Below, piece after piece: positions 9,901 to 20,777 of a stretch of 24,607 nt of DNA. How positions within the stretch are numbered: the first letter of the stretch is position 1; each line of letters begins with the position of its first letter. The stretch spans positions 7,380 through 31,986 of the forward strand of contig QXVZ01020241.1 of NCBI GenBank assembly GCA_008931825.1, in the 5' to 3' direction. A program made the position numbers and the translations under genes. The notes below the pieces were generated by a model that saw only the letters and a program-made list of their open reading frames with translations, was not told where the DNA came from and made no database searches. Source of the stretch: Phallusia fumigata (lineage: Eukaryota; Chordata; Ascidiacea; Phlebobranchia; Ascidiidae).

Positions 9901-12091
9901 GGACTTTTCCCTATAGGTCATAGGGAATTGGAATTAAATGTTAACAAGCACTTAGAAGTTTGTTCGTGGGACCTGGTGGATAATAATTTCCAAAAACACC
10001 GTTTTATTTCTCTATTTGTCACGTGATATGTTACATCCCGTGATATGTCCATGTGTTTAAGTTTTGGTAAGATTTTCCGAAAAATTTGGCAACCGTAACT
10101 AAACTTGGTATCAAAATCCTTCGATATTAAACGTTTAAAATGGTTATCTATTTTAAAATTACCCTGTTTAGTTAGTCGCTGGACACACTTCAGGACTTTA
10201 CCAAACTGATGACGTAGTATATTTATTCTACAAATCGGCGAAAGTGCCATATGTTTTCATACCAACGCTTTTATACCCGCCTAAGAAATGAAGAAAACGT
10301 ATGTCGATGGTCATGAAGTGTCCCTGTGTTGGATTTGGTCACCGTATTGAGTGTTACGATTGCTGATCCGAAATTCATCGACCAGTTGACATTTGCAATC
10401 ACTTGAAATGGTTCGCTGGTCAGTTTTGGTTGCTTTAATCACTTCTCCAACCCAAAATCCTTACCCCGGTTCGAACGCCGTCTTTGCAGCTGTTTACTGA
10501 AGTTTTTTGTGCTAATGAAGTGTAGTTTATTGAAGTGACAATGTTTGAGAATCTCATGGGAATCTCCAAAATTTACGAAAAGTCCCCTTAAATATTAATT
10601 TTCTGAATTTTTGCCCAGTGCTTCGAAAAACTGTTGAAAAACTTTGGAAAAAAACAAAAAACATTACTTTTGCACAGTTGTTTAAAACTGACTTCAGCGT
10701 AGTGTAACGGGCCACTACACGAAGCTCGCTGGGTAACCCGCTTTATTGGAGTCAAACCACGCAAGTTGCATATCACACGGTATGAAAAAAGCGACACGAA
10801 TACCTTTCAAAGAATCTCTGAAAGATGACGACTTCGGGCTTGCTTGGGAGCGAGGAATCTTACTACTGAACCGCCTCCTTGATTGCTTTGCACGTTTCGC
10901 ACCCCGGGCCTTGGCGCGGGCAGCCAAATCGGTTTATCTTGCGCGGTTGCTCGTCGAGAAATTCCACGGCACTGTGTGGTTGGATAAGCTGAAGTAATCT
11001 CTTGCTGGACGATATCGCGCGTTCTCTCTGTGTGTAACTGACAATTAACGTGTCATAGGTTGCTTTGATACCACGTACGACACCGATCATTTGGCTTCGC
11101 GGTGCAGTTCGCAAAACTCTTTGCGGTCCACGTGTTTGTTATGTCAGAAAGACGCTTTGTGGTTAAAAGGACTCCGTGGGAAGCCAATGTAAAAGTTTTC
11201 TATTCAAAAGTGATTTGTGCCACAATTAGGACATGGTTTATTTTAAAGGCGTTTTTTTCCCAACAATTCTCTTGAATTTTTTGTACCCATAAACCTAAAT
11301 TTACAGCTGTAAAAAACGTTTTTACACAAAAACAAGAATTGTAGTCTTTTCCGGCCTATAAAACCGAATGCGTACTAACTTATTTTAGGTTGTGTAACTA
11401 AAAACTGATTAGTGTGGTGCATGTTCATCAGTACCTTTTTTGCCGCATTTTATATCCCACAAATCGATGATAAGTTAAAAACGTGGTTGACATTACGCTC
11501 TTATAATAGGTCGATGGGTTTTTGACACAGGCGCACTTGAGTCCTATTTCGATAAGCTCAGCTGTATGTTGCTGGAAAACCAGTGCGTTTTTTTCTTGCG
11601 AAGTGCGTTCCAGGACCCTCGCAGACAATTAACCGATTCCAGATCAATTACACTTACGTTGTGGCGTCGCTGTTCGCGGCGGCCTCGATTGGCCACTTGT
11701 GCTGTGACGTCATCTGCACCCCCCCTATGATTCGGGCCCGTTGCTCGTTCCTTGGGTTCGGACACGGCTCGTCGGCAGAACACAAAGGCGTTGAGTTGTT
11801 AGCTTTTCTCTCTCTTCAAGAGCGCGAGGATTCCCTGAGCTGAAATCGGGGGCGCAGCAGAATCCGTTTAATTAGCAGCGACAAAGGGAGACAAAGGCGA
11901 AACCCCGTCCATTGTTTTGCCAAGTGTTTTGTTTTGTTTCCGATTCCTGTGTTTGTTTGCTGTCACATAGTGTTGTATTCGAACCAACGCCTTGCGTGTG
12001 CTTTGTGCCGGTAGCGACGCGTCCGGGCCCGTACATGATTTCAAACTTGCGCGTTCTGTTTGTCTCGCAAATTGCGCCTACCTGTCCAATC
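6940..12091. other. CpG-rich contig bounded by gaps; no convincing gene, possibly misplaced
   Basis: This 5.15-kb block lies between 'n' bases at 6939 and 12092. Its CG content is visibly higher than in the gene-body sequence on either side (compare 6940-7060 or 11640-12080 with 6226-6938 or 12400-14000). I looked on both strands for the KH motifs expected here (GRILGPRG, GKGSMRDK, the QUA2 NGTYR) and found none. Frames of 60-110 codons occur on both strands (for example 9918-10250 minus, 10746-10997 plus, 10863-11114 minus) but overlap each other and lack splice context. A short direct repeat (gaaaatagaggttaa) occurs twice near 9540-9577. Orientation and placement of this contig are uncertain. 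Confidence 0.5.
11640..11860. promoter_or_regulatory. Promoter-like CpG-rich patch with CRE and inverted CCAAT box
   Basis: Within the orphan contig, an inverted CCAAT box (ATTGG, 11688-11692) lies 12 bp from a full palindromic CRE (TGACGTCA, 11705-11712), in a GC-rich stretch. This pairing is common in CpG-type promoters. No transcript or adjacent coding exon can be tied to it, so the call is tentative. Confidence 0.25.
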
Positions 12092-12092
12092 A

Positions 12093-12230
12093 NCTGACTT
12101 AAATAGTTGCTTCTGTTTTCATTCTGAGTCTTTATTTGCCTGTCTACCCCTTTAAGACAACCAAAGATGCCAATTGTAAACAATTGGAGGAATAGTAGTG
12201 TCAAATTTTCAAATCGTGTTTTATTTTCAG
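12093..12230 (+). other. End of intron before exon 3
   Basis: Begins directly after the gap base at 12092 and ends in the acceptor gttttattttcag. No exon is visible. Confidence 0.6.
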
Positions 12231-12358
12231 GTCAGCCGAAGCTTGTGGCAACTCCGCAAGTCCTCCAAAGCCCCACAGCACTAAGGGCTCCCACACAAGG
12301 ACAGCCCCCTTTAATGGGTTTCAACAATCCGTTCATATCGCGCCTTCCCAATGGACAG
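12231..12358 (+). CDS. qki: STAR RNA-binding protein, exon 3 (Pro/Gln-rich C-terminal region)
   Basis: The acceptor ttattttcag and the donor ggacag|gttttg frame an exon that starts with two bases of a split codon (phase 1 in) and ends in phase 0. It encodes QPKLVATPQVLQSP, then ALRAPTQGQPP, and ends RLPNGQ. This corresponds to the quaking region after QUA2 (APVLPPAALRTPTP... VMPNG). The exon that should precede it, carrying KH and QUA2, is missing from the window. Bases 12318-12358 are repeated at 13207-13247 in the adjacent contig. Confidence 0.85.
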
Positions 12359-13205
12359 GTTTTGAAACACTTAATTTTTGAAGCATAGAGAAAAAGTCTG
12401 TTTTACAAAAGTTGTAATTTATTATTGACATGGCACTTAAGTATTATATTTTTGAGCAGTGTAAATCACAAGTACCCATTTTGGATGATTTTTACAATTA
12501 TCAATTGTTTATTTTACAAAAAATACATGTTATAGCATATTTAGTATGTAATTAATGTCATGGGAATCAACTCATTCCATTTTTCACAAATTTTAAACTT
12601 GTGTTATGTATTCAGCACATTGTGTCCAATGGAATTTCACCTGGGCCTCAAGTTCTAGCCCCCAGCGATGGGTCTTTGTTGTATTACACGCCATTGGAGT
12701 ATCCCCACTCCACTATCGCACCTTTCGAATACAGCCTTGTGGACCCAAGCAGCCTAATAGGTTAGTTGTAAAATTTTGTTTACAGTCATATTTTTTTAAA
12801 ACTGCAAAGTTTTGGCTCCAGACAAAAAACTGGGATTCCTGCAGTTTTTTATGACACCTGTTCCACTCAAGAAAAATTTCTAATTTAACAGTAACTTAGG
12901 ACTGATTTTGTTCACATGTTTACCATCTTTTTCTCCAGTGAAGTAACCAGCGCATTGTAGTTTCAGTTTTTCGATTTGAACTTACCAGAAATGTTAATGC
13001 TGAAAAAATACAAACAGCATATTTAAATGTTGTTTGCAAAATTCAAAATGTGGTATATTGCCTGCAAAATGTAGAAAGGCACTTTTGAGAGTTAAAACTC
13101 ATTGCCCTCATTTTGCGTTAGGAGAATTCCTCCTGTTAATCCATGCAAGGTCTGTTGTTTTTTAAATGGTAAAAAATACTCTGCATTCCTGCACGCCAAT
13201 TTCTC
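12318..13205 (+). repeat. 888-bp segment, allelic copy A (end of contig 4)
   Basis: This matches 13207-14114 with scattered substitutions and small insertions (copy B is about 908 bp). It runs from inside exon 3 through exon 4 and ends exactly at the gap base 13206. Intron positions differ at many sites. The two substitutions I see inside exon sequence (TTC/TTT in exon 3, CCT/CCC in exon 4) are silent. This is the pattern of two alleles of one selected locus. Confidence 0.88.
12616..12760 (+). CDS. qki: STAR RNA-binding protein, exon 4 (tyrosine-rich C-terminal segment)
   Basis: The exon lies between the acceptor gtattcag and the donor taatag|gttagt. It enters in phase 0 and leaves in phase 1. 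It encodes HIVSNGISPGPQVLAP, then GSLLYYTPLEYPHSTIAP and FEYSLVDPSSLI. This aligns with the quaking tail (VPPGPEAGLIYTPYEYPY..LAP...EYPIEPSGVLG). The phase-1 junction after SLI falls where vertebrate QKI changes to its alternative tails. The same exon appears again at 13522-13666. Confidence 0.9.
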
Positions 13206-13206
13206 N

Positions 13207-14114
13207 GTTTCAACAATCCGTTTATATCGCGCCTTCCCAATGGACAGGTTTTGAAACACTTAATGTTATATTTTTAAAGCATAGAGAAAAAAAGTCTTAC
13301 AAAACGTTTTACAAAAGTTGTAATTTATTATTGACATGGCACTTAACTATTTTATTTTTTAGCAGTGTAAATCACAAGTACCCATTTTGGGTGATTTTTG
13401 CAATTATCAATTGTTTATTTCACAAAAAATACATGTTATAGCATATGTAGTATGTAATTAATGTCATGGGAATCAACTCATTCCATTTTTCACAAATTTT
13501 AAACTAGTGTTATGTATTCAGCACATTGTGTCCAATGGAATTTCACCTGGGCCTCAAGTTCTAGCCCCCAGCGATGGGTCTTTGTTGTATTACACGCCAT
13601 TGGAGTATCCCCACTCCACTATCGCACCCTTCGAATACAGCCTTGTGGACCCAAGCAGCCTAATAGGTTAGTGGTAAAATTTTGTTCATAGTCATATTTT
13701 TTTAAAACTGCAAAGTTTTGGCTCCAGACAAAAAACTGGGGTTCCTGCAGTTTTTTATGACACCTGTTTGTTCCACTCAAGAAAAATTATTAATTTAACA
13801 GTAACTTAGGACTGATTTTGTTCACATATATACCATCTTTTTCTCCAGTGAAGTAACCAGCACATTGTAGTTTTAGTTTTTTAATTTGAACTTACCAGAA
13901 ATGTTACTGCTGAAAAAATACAAACAGCATATTTAAATGTTGTTTGCAAATTAAAAATGTGGTATATTGCCTGCAAAATGTAGAAAAGCATTTTTGGGAG
14001 TTAAAACTCACTGCCCTCATTTTGCGTTAGGAGAATTCCTCCTGTTAATCCATGCAAGGTTTGTTGTTTTTTAAATGGTCAGAAATACTCTGCATTCCTG
14101 CACGCCAATTTCTC
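13207..14114 (+). repeat. 908-bp segment, allelic copy B (start of contig 5)
   Basis: Second copy of 12318-13205, starting right after the gap base and continuing into unique sequence after 14114. It contains the last 41 bases of exon 3 (13207-13247) and a whole exon 4. It is most simply the overlapping end of the next contig from the other allele. Confidence 0.88.
13522..13666 (+). other. qki: Second copy of STAR exon 4 (probably the same exon, other allele)
   Basis: The 145-bp exon differs from 12616-12760 at one silent base, with the same acceptor (gtattcag) and donor (g|gttagt). Read literally, it would duplicate the exon in tandem, and splicing 12760 (phase 1) to 13522 (phase 0) would break the frame. 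That supports an assembly artefact over a real second exon. The annotated gene should use only one copy. Confidence 0.8.
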
Positions 14115-14633
14115 GTTGGGGCTTTGTAGTTTACTGCATGAACAGGGACGAGCAAACTAATTACCCATACTGCTCCGCACTTAAGGCTGCTGATGCTGCA
14201 AAACAAGCTTTCTATCTGGGTTAGCTTTGCAGCTTAACATAGCTGACTTGTGATGTAATTATTGTTCAGCCACATTCCTTAGCCCCAGGGCCTTTTTTGC
14301 TCCACTTATTTTGCTTAAAGAGGTTTAGTTTCTGCAATTTGTCGCTGGGTTATAGCATTGATTCCTTCACCTAGAATTGATATGTTTTGTTACCACCAGT
14401 ATTTTAGTTTAAGGGCATTGCATCAAAAAAGAGTCTTTGTTACTATCCTTACTTTTACTTCAGATTCATGTTTATTTTTTGTTAAAATTTACAAGATGTT
14501 TATAAATTTCAAAATTTGAGTTCATTTGGATCAAATTTTAAACATTACACAATTTATGGCATTTACAAAAAAAAACAAATATATTTTTAACATTCCCATT
14601 TTCAAACATAATCCTTGTATTTTTGTTTTTCAG
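14115..14633 (+). other. Intron before the alternative tail exons
   Basis: AT-rich sequence ending in a strong pyrimidine tract and acceptor (tatttttgtttttcag). An ACTAAT motif sits at about 14156. No other feature is seen. Confidence 0.6.
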
Positions 14634-14656
14634 GTAAAGCCCATCTGCACATGTGA
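14634..14656 (+). CDS. qki: STAR RNA-binding protein, alternative short tail
   Basis: A strong acceptor (ttgtttttcag) is followed, in the phase left by exon 4, by GKAHLHM and a TGA at 14654-14656. The product would end SLIGKAHLHM and would lack the nuclear localisation signal encoded at 15025. Vertebrate QKI has short alternative tails of this kind (QKI-6, QKI-7) at the same junction. There is no AATAAA before 15025, so the RNA may run on through the next exon's 3' UTR. The call rests on acceptor quality, phase and analogy. Confidence 0.5.
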
Positions 14657-15024
14657 AATGGAGTAGATTCAGCGATGCAGTTTTTTAGTGAATTCTTTTA
14701 CTCTGCTTGTTATGCATTTATTTGTACTCAGTGGACTACCTCAATCGCAAATGATAACAAGCAACTTTTTAACTGATGGTAGCCCAGCAATTATGCCACT
14801 AAACACTTGTTGAACAAACAGTAATCTGAAAATACCTCAATGCTAAATTGCAAAATCTGTTTTGTATTCACAATTCCAAGCATTGCTTGCAAAAGCTTAG
14901 GCTGTATTTTCACCTGTAACCATTTTCCTGGCAGAAGTTCAGAGAATCCGCGATTTTTTGGACTCTTTGTTGTGTACTAGTGTGCATATTTCAACCCTAA
15001 CGTGCTTATGTTTTCCAAATGCAG

Positions 15025-15110
15025 GCAATTCGCAAGGAGGTGCTAAAGTAATAAGACCAACAGCTGCACCTAGGGTACATCCGTACCAAAGGCCAGCAGG
15101 TAATACATAG
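15025..15110 (+). CDS. qki: STAR RNA-binding protein, terminal exon with nuclear localisation signal
   Basis: The acceptor ttttccaaatgcag leads into 15025, and the phase matches exon 4. It encodes GNSQGGAKVIRP, then PRVHPYQRPAGNT, and a TAG at 15108-15110. RVHPYQR matches the STAR-NLS (RxHPY[QG]R) of QKI-5, whose tail reads MRVHPYQR and ends ATGN. The resulting isoform is therefore expected to be nuclear. A GT that could serve as a donor lies at 15100 (gcag|gtaata), so further splicing to downstream exons cannot be excluded, but the similarity to the QKI-5 ending favours this as the last coding exon. Confidence 0.82.
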
Positions 15111-18100
15111 CACCCTAACATCCCTAATTTAAATCTTCTTTCAAGGTGTTTACTAGGTCATACAGGATGTGTTCAGGGCATCCCCACTGACTACTCTTGT
15201 TGTTTTGAGCCTTGTGTATATTTCGGCCAGCAGATGTTTCATATGATTTTGCATTTGCTTTTTGTTGGTTTTATGTTTCTTGCCATCTGCTGAGGTAATG
15301 TTCCAATGCACTGAAATCCCTCCGGTACTGCCTATTGTATGTTTTTTTTATGTTACTGCAGTTGCAAAGTGTAAATAGCCCTGTGTCTCAATGCAGTAAT
15401 GTAATATATATCCCAGTGCAGTCAAAACATGTCTTTGATGTGCCTTTAAATGTGGGGTGCAAGAATCATATTTTGACAATTATATATTGATTAACACTAA
15501 AAAATCAAACAAACAAAATACTGTCTCTGTTATAACTATCAATGTATATAGATGTTGGGAATCTGAGCCATACAGTGCATAGTCGCCACAAGTGTAAATG
15601 ACACAGATAATGTTGACTGCACAAATTTCATAATCCAATCATCTGACCAGCTTCTCTGTACATTCACTTCTTTGTAATGCAACATTTAGTGGTTTTGCAT
15701 TTACCTTGAGAGTAAGACAATCCACCAACGCCCATGTTTCTCAGGGCCAGCTTTTCAAATACTAAAATTTAACCTTTATATTGTGAAGTCCAGGCACCAT
15801 TAATAACCCTTTCTTAATTCTATCACCTCATTTCAACATTGCTTTCTTTTTTTTGAAAAGAATTTAAAGATTTTATATATTTTTTCAGAATGTGTTAAGG
15901 TTTAAAGCAATGTGTCATCTTATCCCCTTATTTGCATTTATACATACCTTTATCATATCTGCGGTGCTTAGCTGTTTCCATTTAAATGCCTTGTGCTATC
16001 TGCCTATTGTTGCTGCAAAGTGTAACACTTTTATGTGGCAGTTTTATGTCCAGTCCATTGTAGTCACACATGAAATGTGATGGAGAGTACACATAGAACA
16101 ATATTACCCATTGAGCAATTCTCAAAGTGAGATATGCAAAATCAAAGAAACAAAAGTTTCCTAAAAACCTGTATCGCTGCGGCCATTTTTTATGTTCCAT
16201 TGTTGCAAAAAGTGCCTGAACTGCATTGTTTTTTTACATGCTATATGCTTTATATTGCAATGCGCCATATATATATACCCTATGTAAATAAATTCCAGAG
16301 TCAAAAGTGGCATAGGACTAAATCAGCAGAGGAGTAACAAGAATCAAAAGTTACCGCCATATATTTAAAGTGCCATGCCACGACTAAACGGTGTCTTGCT
16401 TTTATACTAACTGTGTTAGATTTTCAAATACTCACAATAAGCAATGAAGCACACGGCCTAATCATTGTCCTTGCATGCGTAATGTGCTTTCAGTATGACC
16501 ATCGTTGTACAGTTTTTATCGCTTGTCAAAACTACTTGTGCCATTCGGGACAGGCATTTTTCAAAAAAATCTGTTCCCTGAACAACTCGCATGTTTACCT
16601 GTACCAAGTGTCCAAACTAATTTGCAATGCTCAACTTTTTTATGTTTTTGAATTTGTGTCATAATTGTGATTTTCCCTGTTTCCTTGCTGTAAAAGTTTG
16701 AGCCTATGTTCAAGCATACGCATTTAGGCCTAACCTAGAGTCTATTTATAAGTTTGTTGTTTTCACATTATCATAAGCTTTTGTTAAATTGTAATAGACA
16801 TACTTTTTTACACTAAAATGAGTTGGAAGAATTGTCCTTCTCAGTTTTTATTCCTAACCTACAGTTGTGGCAATTAGATAGCCTTGCATTTAACCCAAAC
16901 TATCCATTGTAAATCCGCTATACTCTCAATTGAAATTGCACATGTTGAAGTGATAAATATGCCTGAAGGCCCAATTCACTGGTAAAACCGCACACCTTGC
17001 TATTTAACCTGTGGGCATAGCATAGTTAAAACTTCCTGGCTAACCATACTAGATACTGTTTATTTTGGTGTGTTTAAATATAGCAGGCAATGCATACAAA
17101 CTAGTGCTATTATCATTTGACTGTTAATATGTGTTGCATGCTGCTTATAATTGCCACAACTGTCATATGATTAGCTAAATACTGCACAGCCACTTGCATT
17201 CCTCTAAGGAGGCATTGTACTTTGTAGCCGTTAGCTGGGCATGTCGAAACCAATGTTAGCCTGTGCTTTTAACTCATTTTTTAATTCAATGTGATAATTC
17301 TGTAACCACCTACTGGACTGCCTGTATCAACAACTGTAACTAGTTGCTTACCTTAAAACTGATGATGTGATTACTAATCATCTCATTTTATGACTTGTTT
17401 TTTTTCTCTCACTATCCCACCCCTTTCAAACACAAAACTCTCTCTTCATGCAAAACAAAAAACAATACACAAATCCTGCTATCCCACAACATTTCACCTC
17501 ATACTACCCAACATCAAACCCACACATATCTGACATTTATGACAACCACAGGCAACTAACCATTGTGCAATGGTGTTGTGCAGATACAAACCTTCCGAGC
17601 ATTGCATGATGTAGTTGCGCAATAACCCAACAGTGAATTTGCCTGTTCGACCTCAACCAAGAGTTCTACCATTGGATGATTTTCGTTGTGACATCTGTAT
17701 GCTGGATGTTACACGTTGAATTTTTTTATACTAACTTCACCGTTTGTGTCTTAAAGAAATCTGTATCGTTTGTTGTATTTTTATGAAGTCTATTGCGTTT
17801 GAAGTTGAGTGCATGTAGCCACACCCTTTTACCTGATATCGATGCTATTTTCTAAATCATAAACTGCTGTAACTGCAAGTTTAAAATATGTATAATTTCC
17901 TTTTTCTGAATCTGATACACCTGATAATGTCACACACCTAACAGGCACTATAAACAACACATTTGACACCCTTTCTTAACCCCACATACCCCAAGAACCC
18001 TTTACCCCCTGCAGTTGCGGTTCTGCCATCATTTTGGTTGTGGTTGGTGCTTCCTAACAACAAACTAACAGCCCCCTCGAGAACAAGCATGCCTACCAAG

Positions 18101-19486
18101 CAACAATCGATTGATGTGGCATATCACACGGCACTTTAACACCAGGCGTAACTTACAGGCAAGGTTGTGTGTAAATCTTGTGTAAAAAAATTACCTAGTA
18201 TACAGCGCTACTGGGTCTGTTGTTTATTGGTAGGTGCAGTTTTTTAGGCATGTGTACAAATGCATGTGGGTATACTAAAGTAGCAAGCATTTGTAATGAA
18301 GTTCAAAGGAAACTTTATTGATACTCTTTATGACTTGAGGAAAATGTTCACCACTGATTTATTTTTTGTAGCAATTTTGTAAGTGAATTAGAATGCATAC
18401 CTTACCATTTTGGCCATGCAAACAGTCTAATTTTACCTGAAACATATCATGCTTGTGAGACATCAACCGTTTAATCATTAATTTAAAAACAGTAAAAATG
18501 AACTGTTGTACACGATCAAACATGAGGAATCAAAACCATAGATTATACTTGCCGACAAAGGGAATTTTGTCTTCTACCATGTCATTATTTTGTATTTTAC
18601 CTTTGTTTTTATACAAGTGCCTTTTCACTTAACCATGTTCTTCTATTCATCTTTATTGTGAGTGCTTAAAGTTTCATAAAGTGATCATGTGTGTTATTTT
18701 TGCTTGTGCTCTTTTTCTGGTGAAGGACTGTGCCAATTTTGGGGTTATAAAATGTTGAATTTAAAACTAAGCACTTTGGAATTTGAACAAAATATATTTT
18801 TTGTCATGCAAGTATATGTATTTTCCATGAAAAAAGGAACCCAACATTGGAACAGTCCTTTCCCTTTATAAATCAAAATGAGCAATGCGCTTTGAGCACA
18901 AATTCTCTTGTGTTTATATTTGGAAGGAACCATAAGGTAACCTTACATTGGCATTTCTATCCAATGCTCTGTTCGGCCACTTACACTCAGAAAGTTGAGT
19001 TTTTCCACAAGTAAGTGCCTTGTGTCCCTTGCAGACCTAAACCGATCAAATATCTTTTTTTGTAAATCATTTCCAAAGTCTTTCAACCAGAAGTCATCCC
19101 AACTCAAAACAGGTGCTTGTTTTGTTCAAGTGTTGTTATTACCCAATGAAATTTGAAGTGTTGTCCCTTTTTACGCATTGTCATATAGAGTTATATACAT
19201 ATATACGTTATCAGAAGAAAGCCGTTTCTTATACACTGAGTTACCAAATGAATCACAATCCTTTATACCTGCACACCCTTTTGTTTAAACCACTTGCTGT
19301 TGCTGCATTTGCAGACTGCCAATGCCAACTCTTGCCTGCAGGATGAAAGACCCCCATTATGTAGAACTTAGAAAAACTACTACCTAAAGAAACAATATTA
19401 CACACAAGTTTTTGGACAAAAAAGTGCTTCAAAGTCTTAACCTGGTTTTATATCTTTTGACAGTATTTTTATTGTTTTCTTTTTGA
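15111..19486 (+). other. Probable long 3' UTR and downstream sequence of the STAR gene
   Basis: About 4.4 kb of AT-rich, CpG-poor sequence without convincing coding exons. An early AATAAA lies at 16287-16292 and a later one at 19487-19492; the transcript could end at either. STAR-type motifs occur at 17555-17560 (ACTAAC) and 18055-18069 (TAAC then ACTAAC). A pyrimidine-rich then CA-rich tract runs from about 17395 to 17560. Acceptor-like sites at about 17581, 18014 and 19314 are discussed among the rejected items. Confidence 0.5.
16287..16292 (+). terminator. Possible proximal polyadenylation signal (AATAAA)
   Basis: Canonical hexamer about 1.18 kb after the terminal stop codon. Whether it is used is unknown. 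Confidence 0.35.
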
Positions 19487-19492
19487 AATAAA
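19487..19492 (+). terminator. Possible distal polyadenylation signal (AATAAA)
   Basis: Canonical hexamer (gaaataaatc) followed by T-rich and GT-containing sequence. Another AATAAA lies at 19954-19959. Either could end the plus-strand transcription unit before the convergent gene. Confidence 0.4.
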
Positions 19493-20771
19493 TCTTATTT
19501 GTAGAAAAAGTCTTGTCAGTAATTTTGAACAACACAACCCATGACACTTTGTATGCACCAGTATAACCCCACTTGCCTAGCCTACATGCGAGTATTTACA
19601 CTACCTGGTGTGTTTTTGTAGCAATTGCTTCTGTTTTTGTGTTTGTGTGTGTGTACAGACTAACTAACAAGTTGTTGTCACTAATTGCGGGTGCAGTCTT
19701 GCATGCTTCTCAACTTTTTCTTGCTGATAAGCTGTAGACTTCCACCTTAGACCTTGCTGTATGTAGCCAGTGAGGGTCCTGTTGTTACAACTAATACCAT
19801 TGATTGAATCAGATATGATGACGTTAACTTGCTTGTTACATGTGAAGCATTGTGGATATGATGCCATGATCACTACCTACAATATGTTGCTGTACATAAA
19901 TGTAATTGTGTTCCATTGTAGTGCAAACAACACTTTTGTTTTTTGCCGAATGTAATAAATCACCCCTGCTATTAATTTTGTTTGTCACCTGTCCAGTATT
20001 TACTAACCAGTTTTTTCTGCTTCCATTCTAATACCACTTTTTGTCACTTTGGTTGCCAACATCTAACACTGTGGAGGCTCAATACCTAACACATCAGCGA
20101 ATCGGTCAGTAGGGTAATTGTGCTCAAAAGGAAAAGAAAGAATTGACCAGCAAGGACATTTTTCAGAAAACCTACTTTTTCAATTGTTTTGATAATAAAA
20201 GACAGTACCAACTCTACAGAAACCAATGCAGCAACTGCAGATTACAATCTCGATGCAAGTTTAAATATGGAAATCTTTGGGTACATAATATAGCCCCAAT
20301 AAGTAAGTACCAATAAGTATTTTCCACCCTCTGCCTATTAGTGTAACACGGAGGTCAACCAAATTTAGTGGTAATTGTTGTGAAAAAACTTCGTACTTAA
20401 GAGAAAGCATGCAGGTAAGTAAGTGTGAAAAGTACAACCAGTACTGCGATTTCTTGATTTAATTTTGAAACGGATTATGGCAGTACCATGCCGGGCCACA
20501 AGATTGTGTAAAGCCCTCAACGGAAATAATTGTGTAAACGTCTGCCATTTTTCGTCGTTTTCATTTTAAATATAAGTCATTTGGTGTTTTTAACCCAACA
20601 AACCTATACCTGGATTCCCAAAATTTAAACTTTTAACGAATTCCGTTTTTGGGTCACTGTAGCACGAATGCAAGCTTGACGTGCTAACTCTTTTATCACA
20701 ATGCGATGCCCGTGCACTCATTTAACACCTTACAGAAAAGTATTTTTGCAAACAAAATAAGTGTGCAAAGT
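19493..20771. other. Intergenic stretch between convergent genes
   Basis: AT-rich with short GT runs (about 19640-19655). A tandem STAR motif ACTAACTAAC is at 19659-19668 on the plus strand. No gene or RNA is recognised. Confidence 0.5.
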
Positions 20772-20777
20772 TTTATT
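20772..20777 (-). terminator. Polyadenylation signal for the minus-strand gene (AATAAA)
   Basis: TTTATT on the plus strand is the first canonical hexamer I see downstream of the minus-strand stop codon at 21518. It implies a 3' UTR of about 740 bases. Confidence 0.45.

Noticed and set aside
10455-10500. ggttcgaacg, considered as a tRNA B box
   Set aside because: No T-stem pairing and no A box at the expected distance on either strand.
10746-11114. Overlapping plus- and minus-strand frames of about 83 codons in the orphan contig
   Set aside because: The composition is somewhat protein-like (ILLLNRLLDCFARFAP), but both strands are open and no splice signals or homology are seen.
17582-17613. 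Acceptor-like site followed by a short frame (DTNLPSIA, stop) in the right phase to follow 15099
   Set aside because: It would need the weak GTAATA donor at 15100; the unspliced ending of exon 5 resembles QKI-5 better. It remains a possible minor tail.
18015-18140. Acceptor-like site and 40-codon open frame (VAVLPSFWLWLVLP...)
   Set aside because: The phase fits but the composition is unlike any quaking tail, and the same donor objection applies.
19316-19348. Acceptor-like site followed by DCQCQLLPAG and a stop
   Set aside because: A short frame in the right phase is likely by chance; no similarity to known tails.
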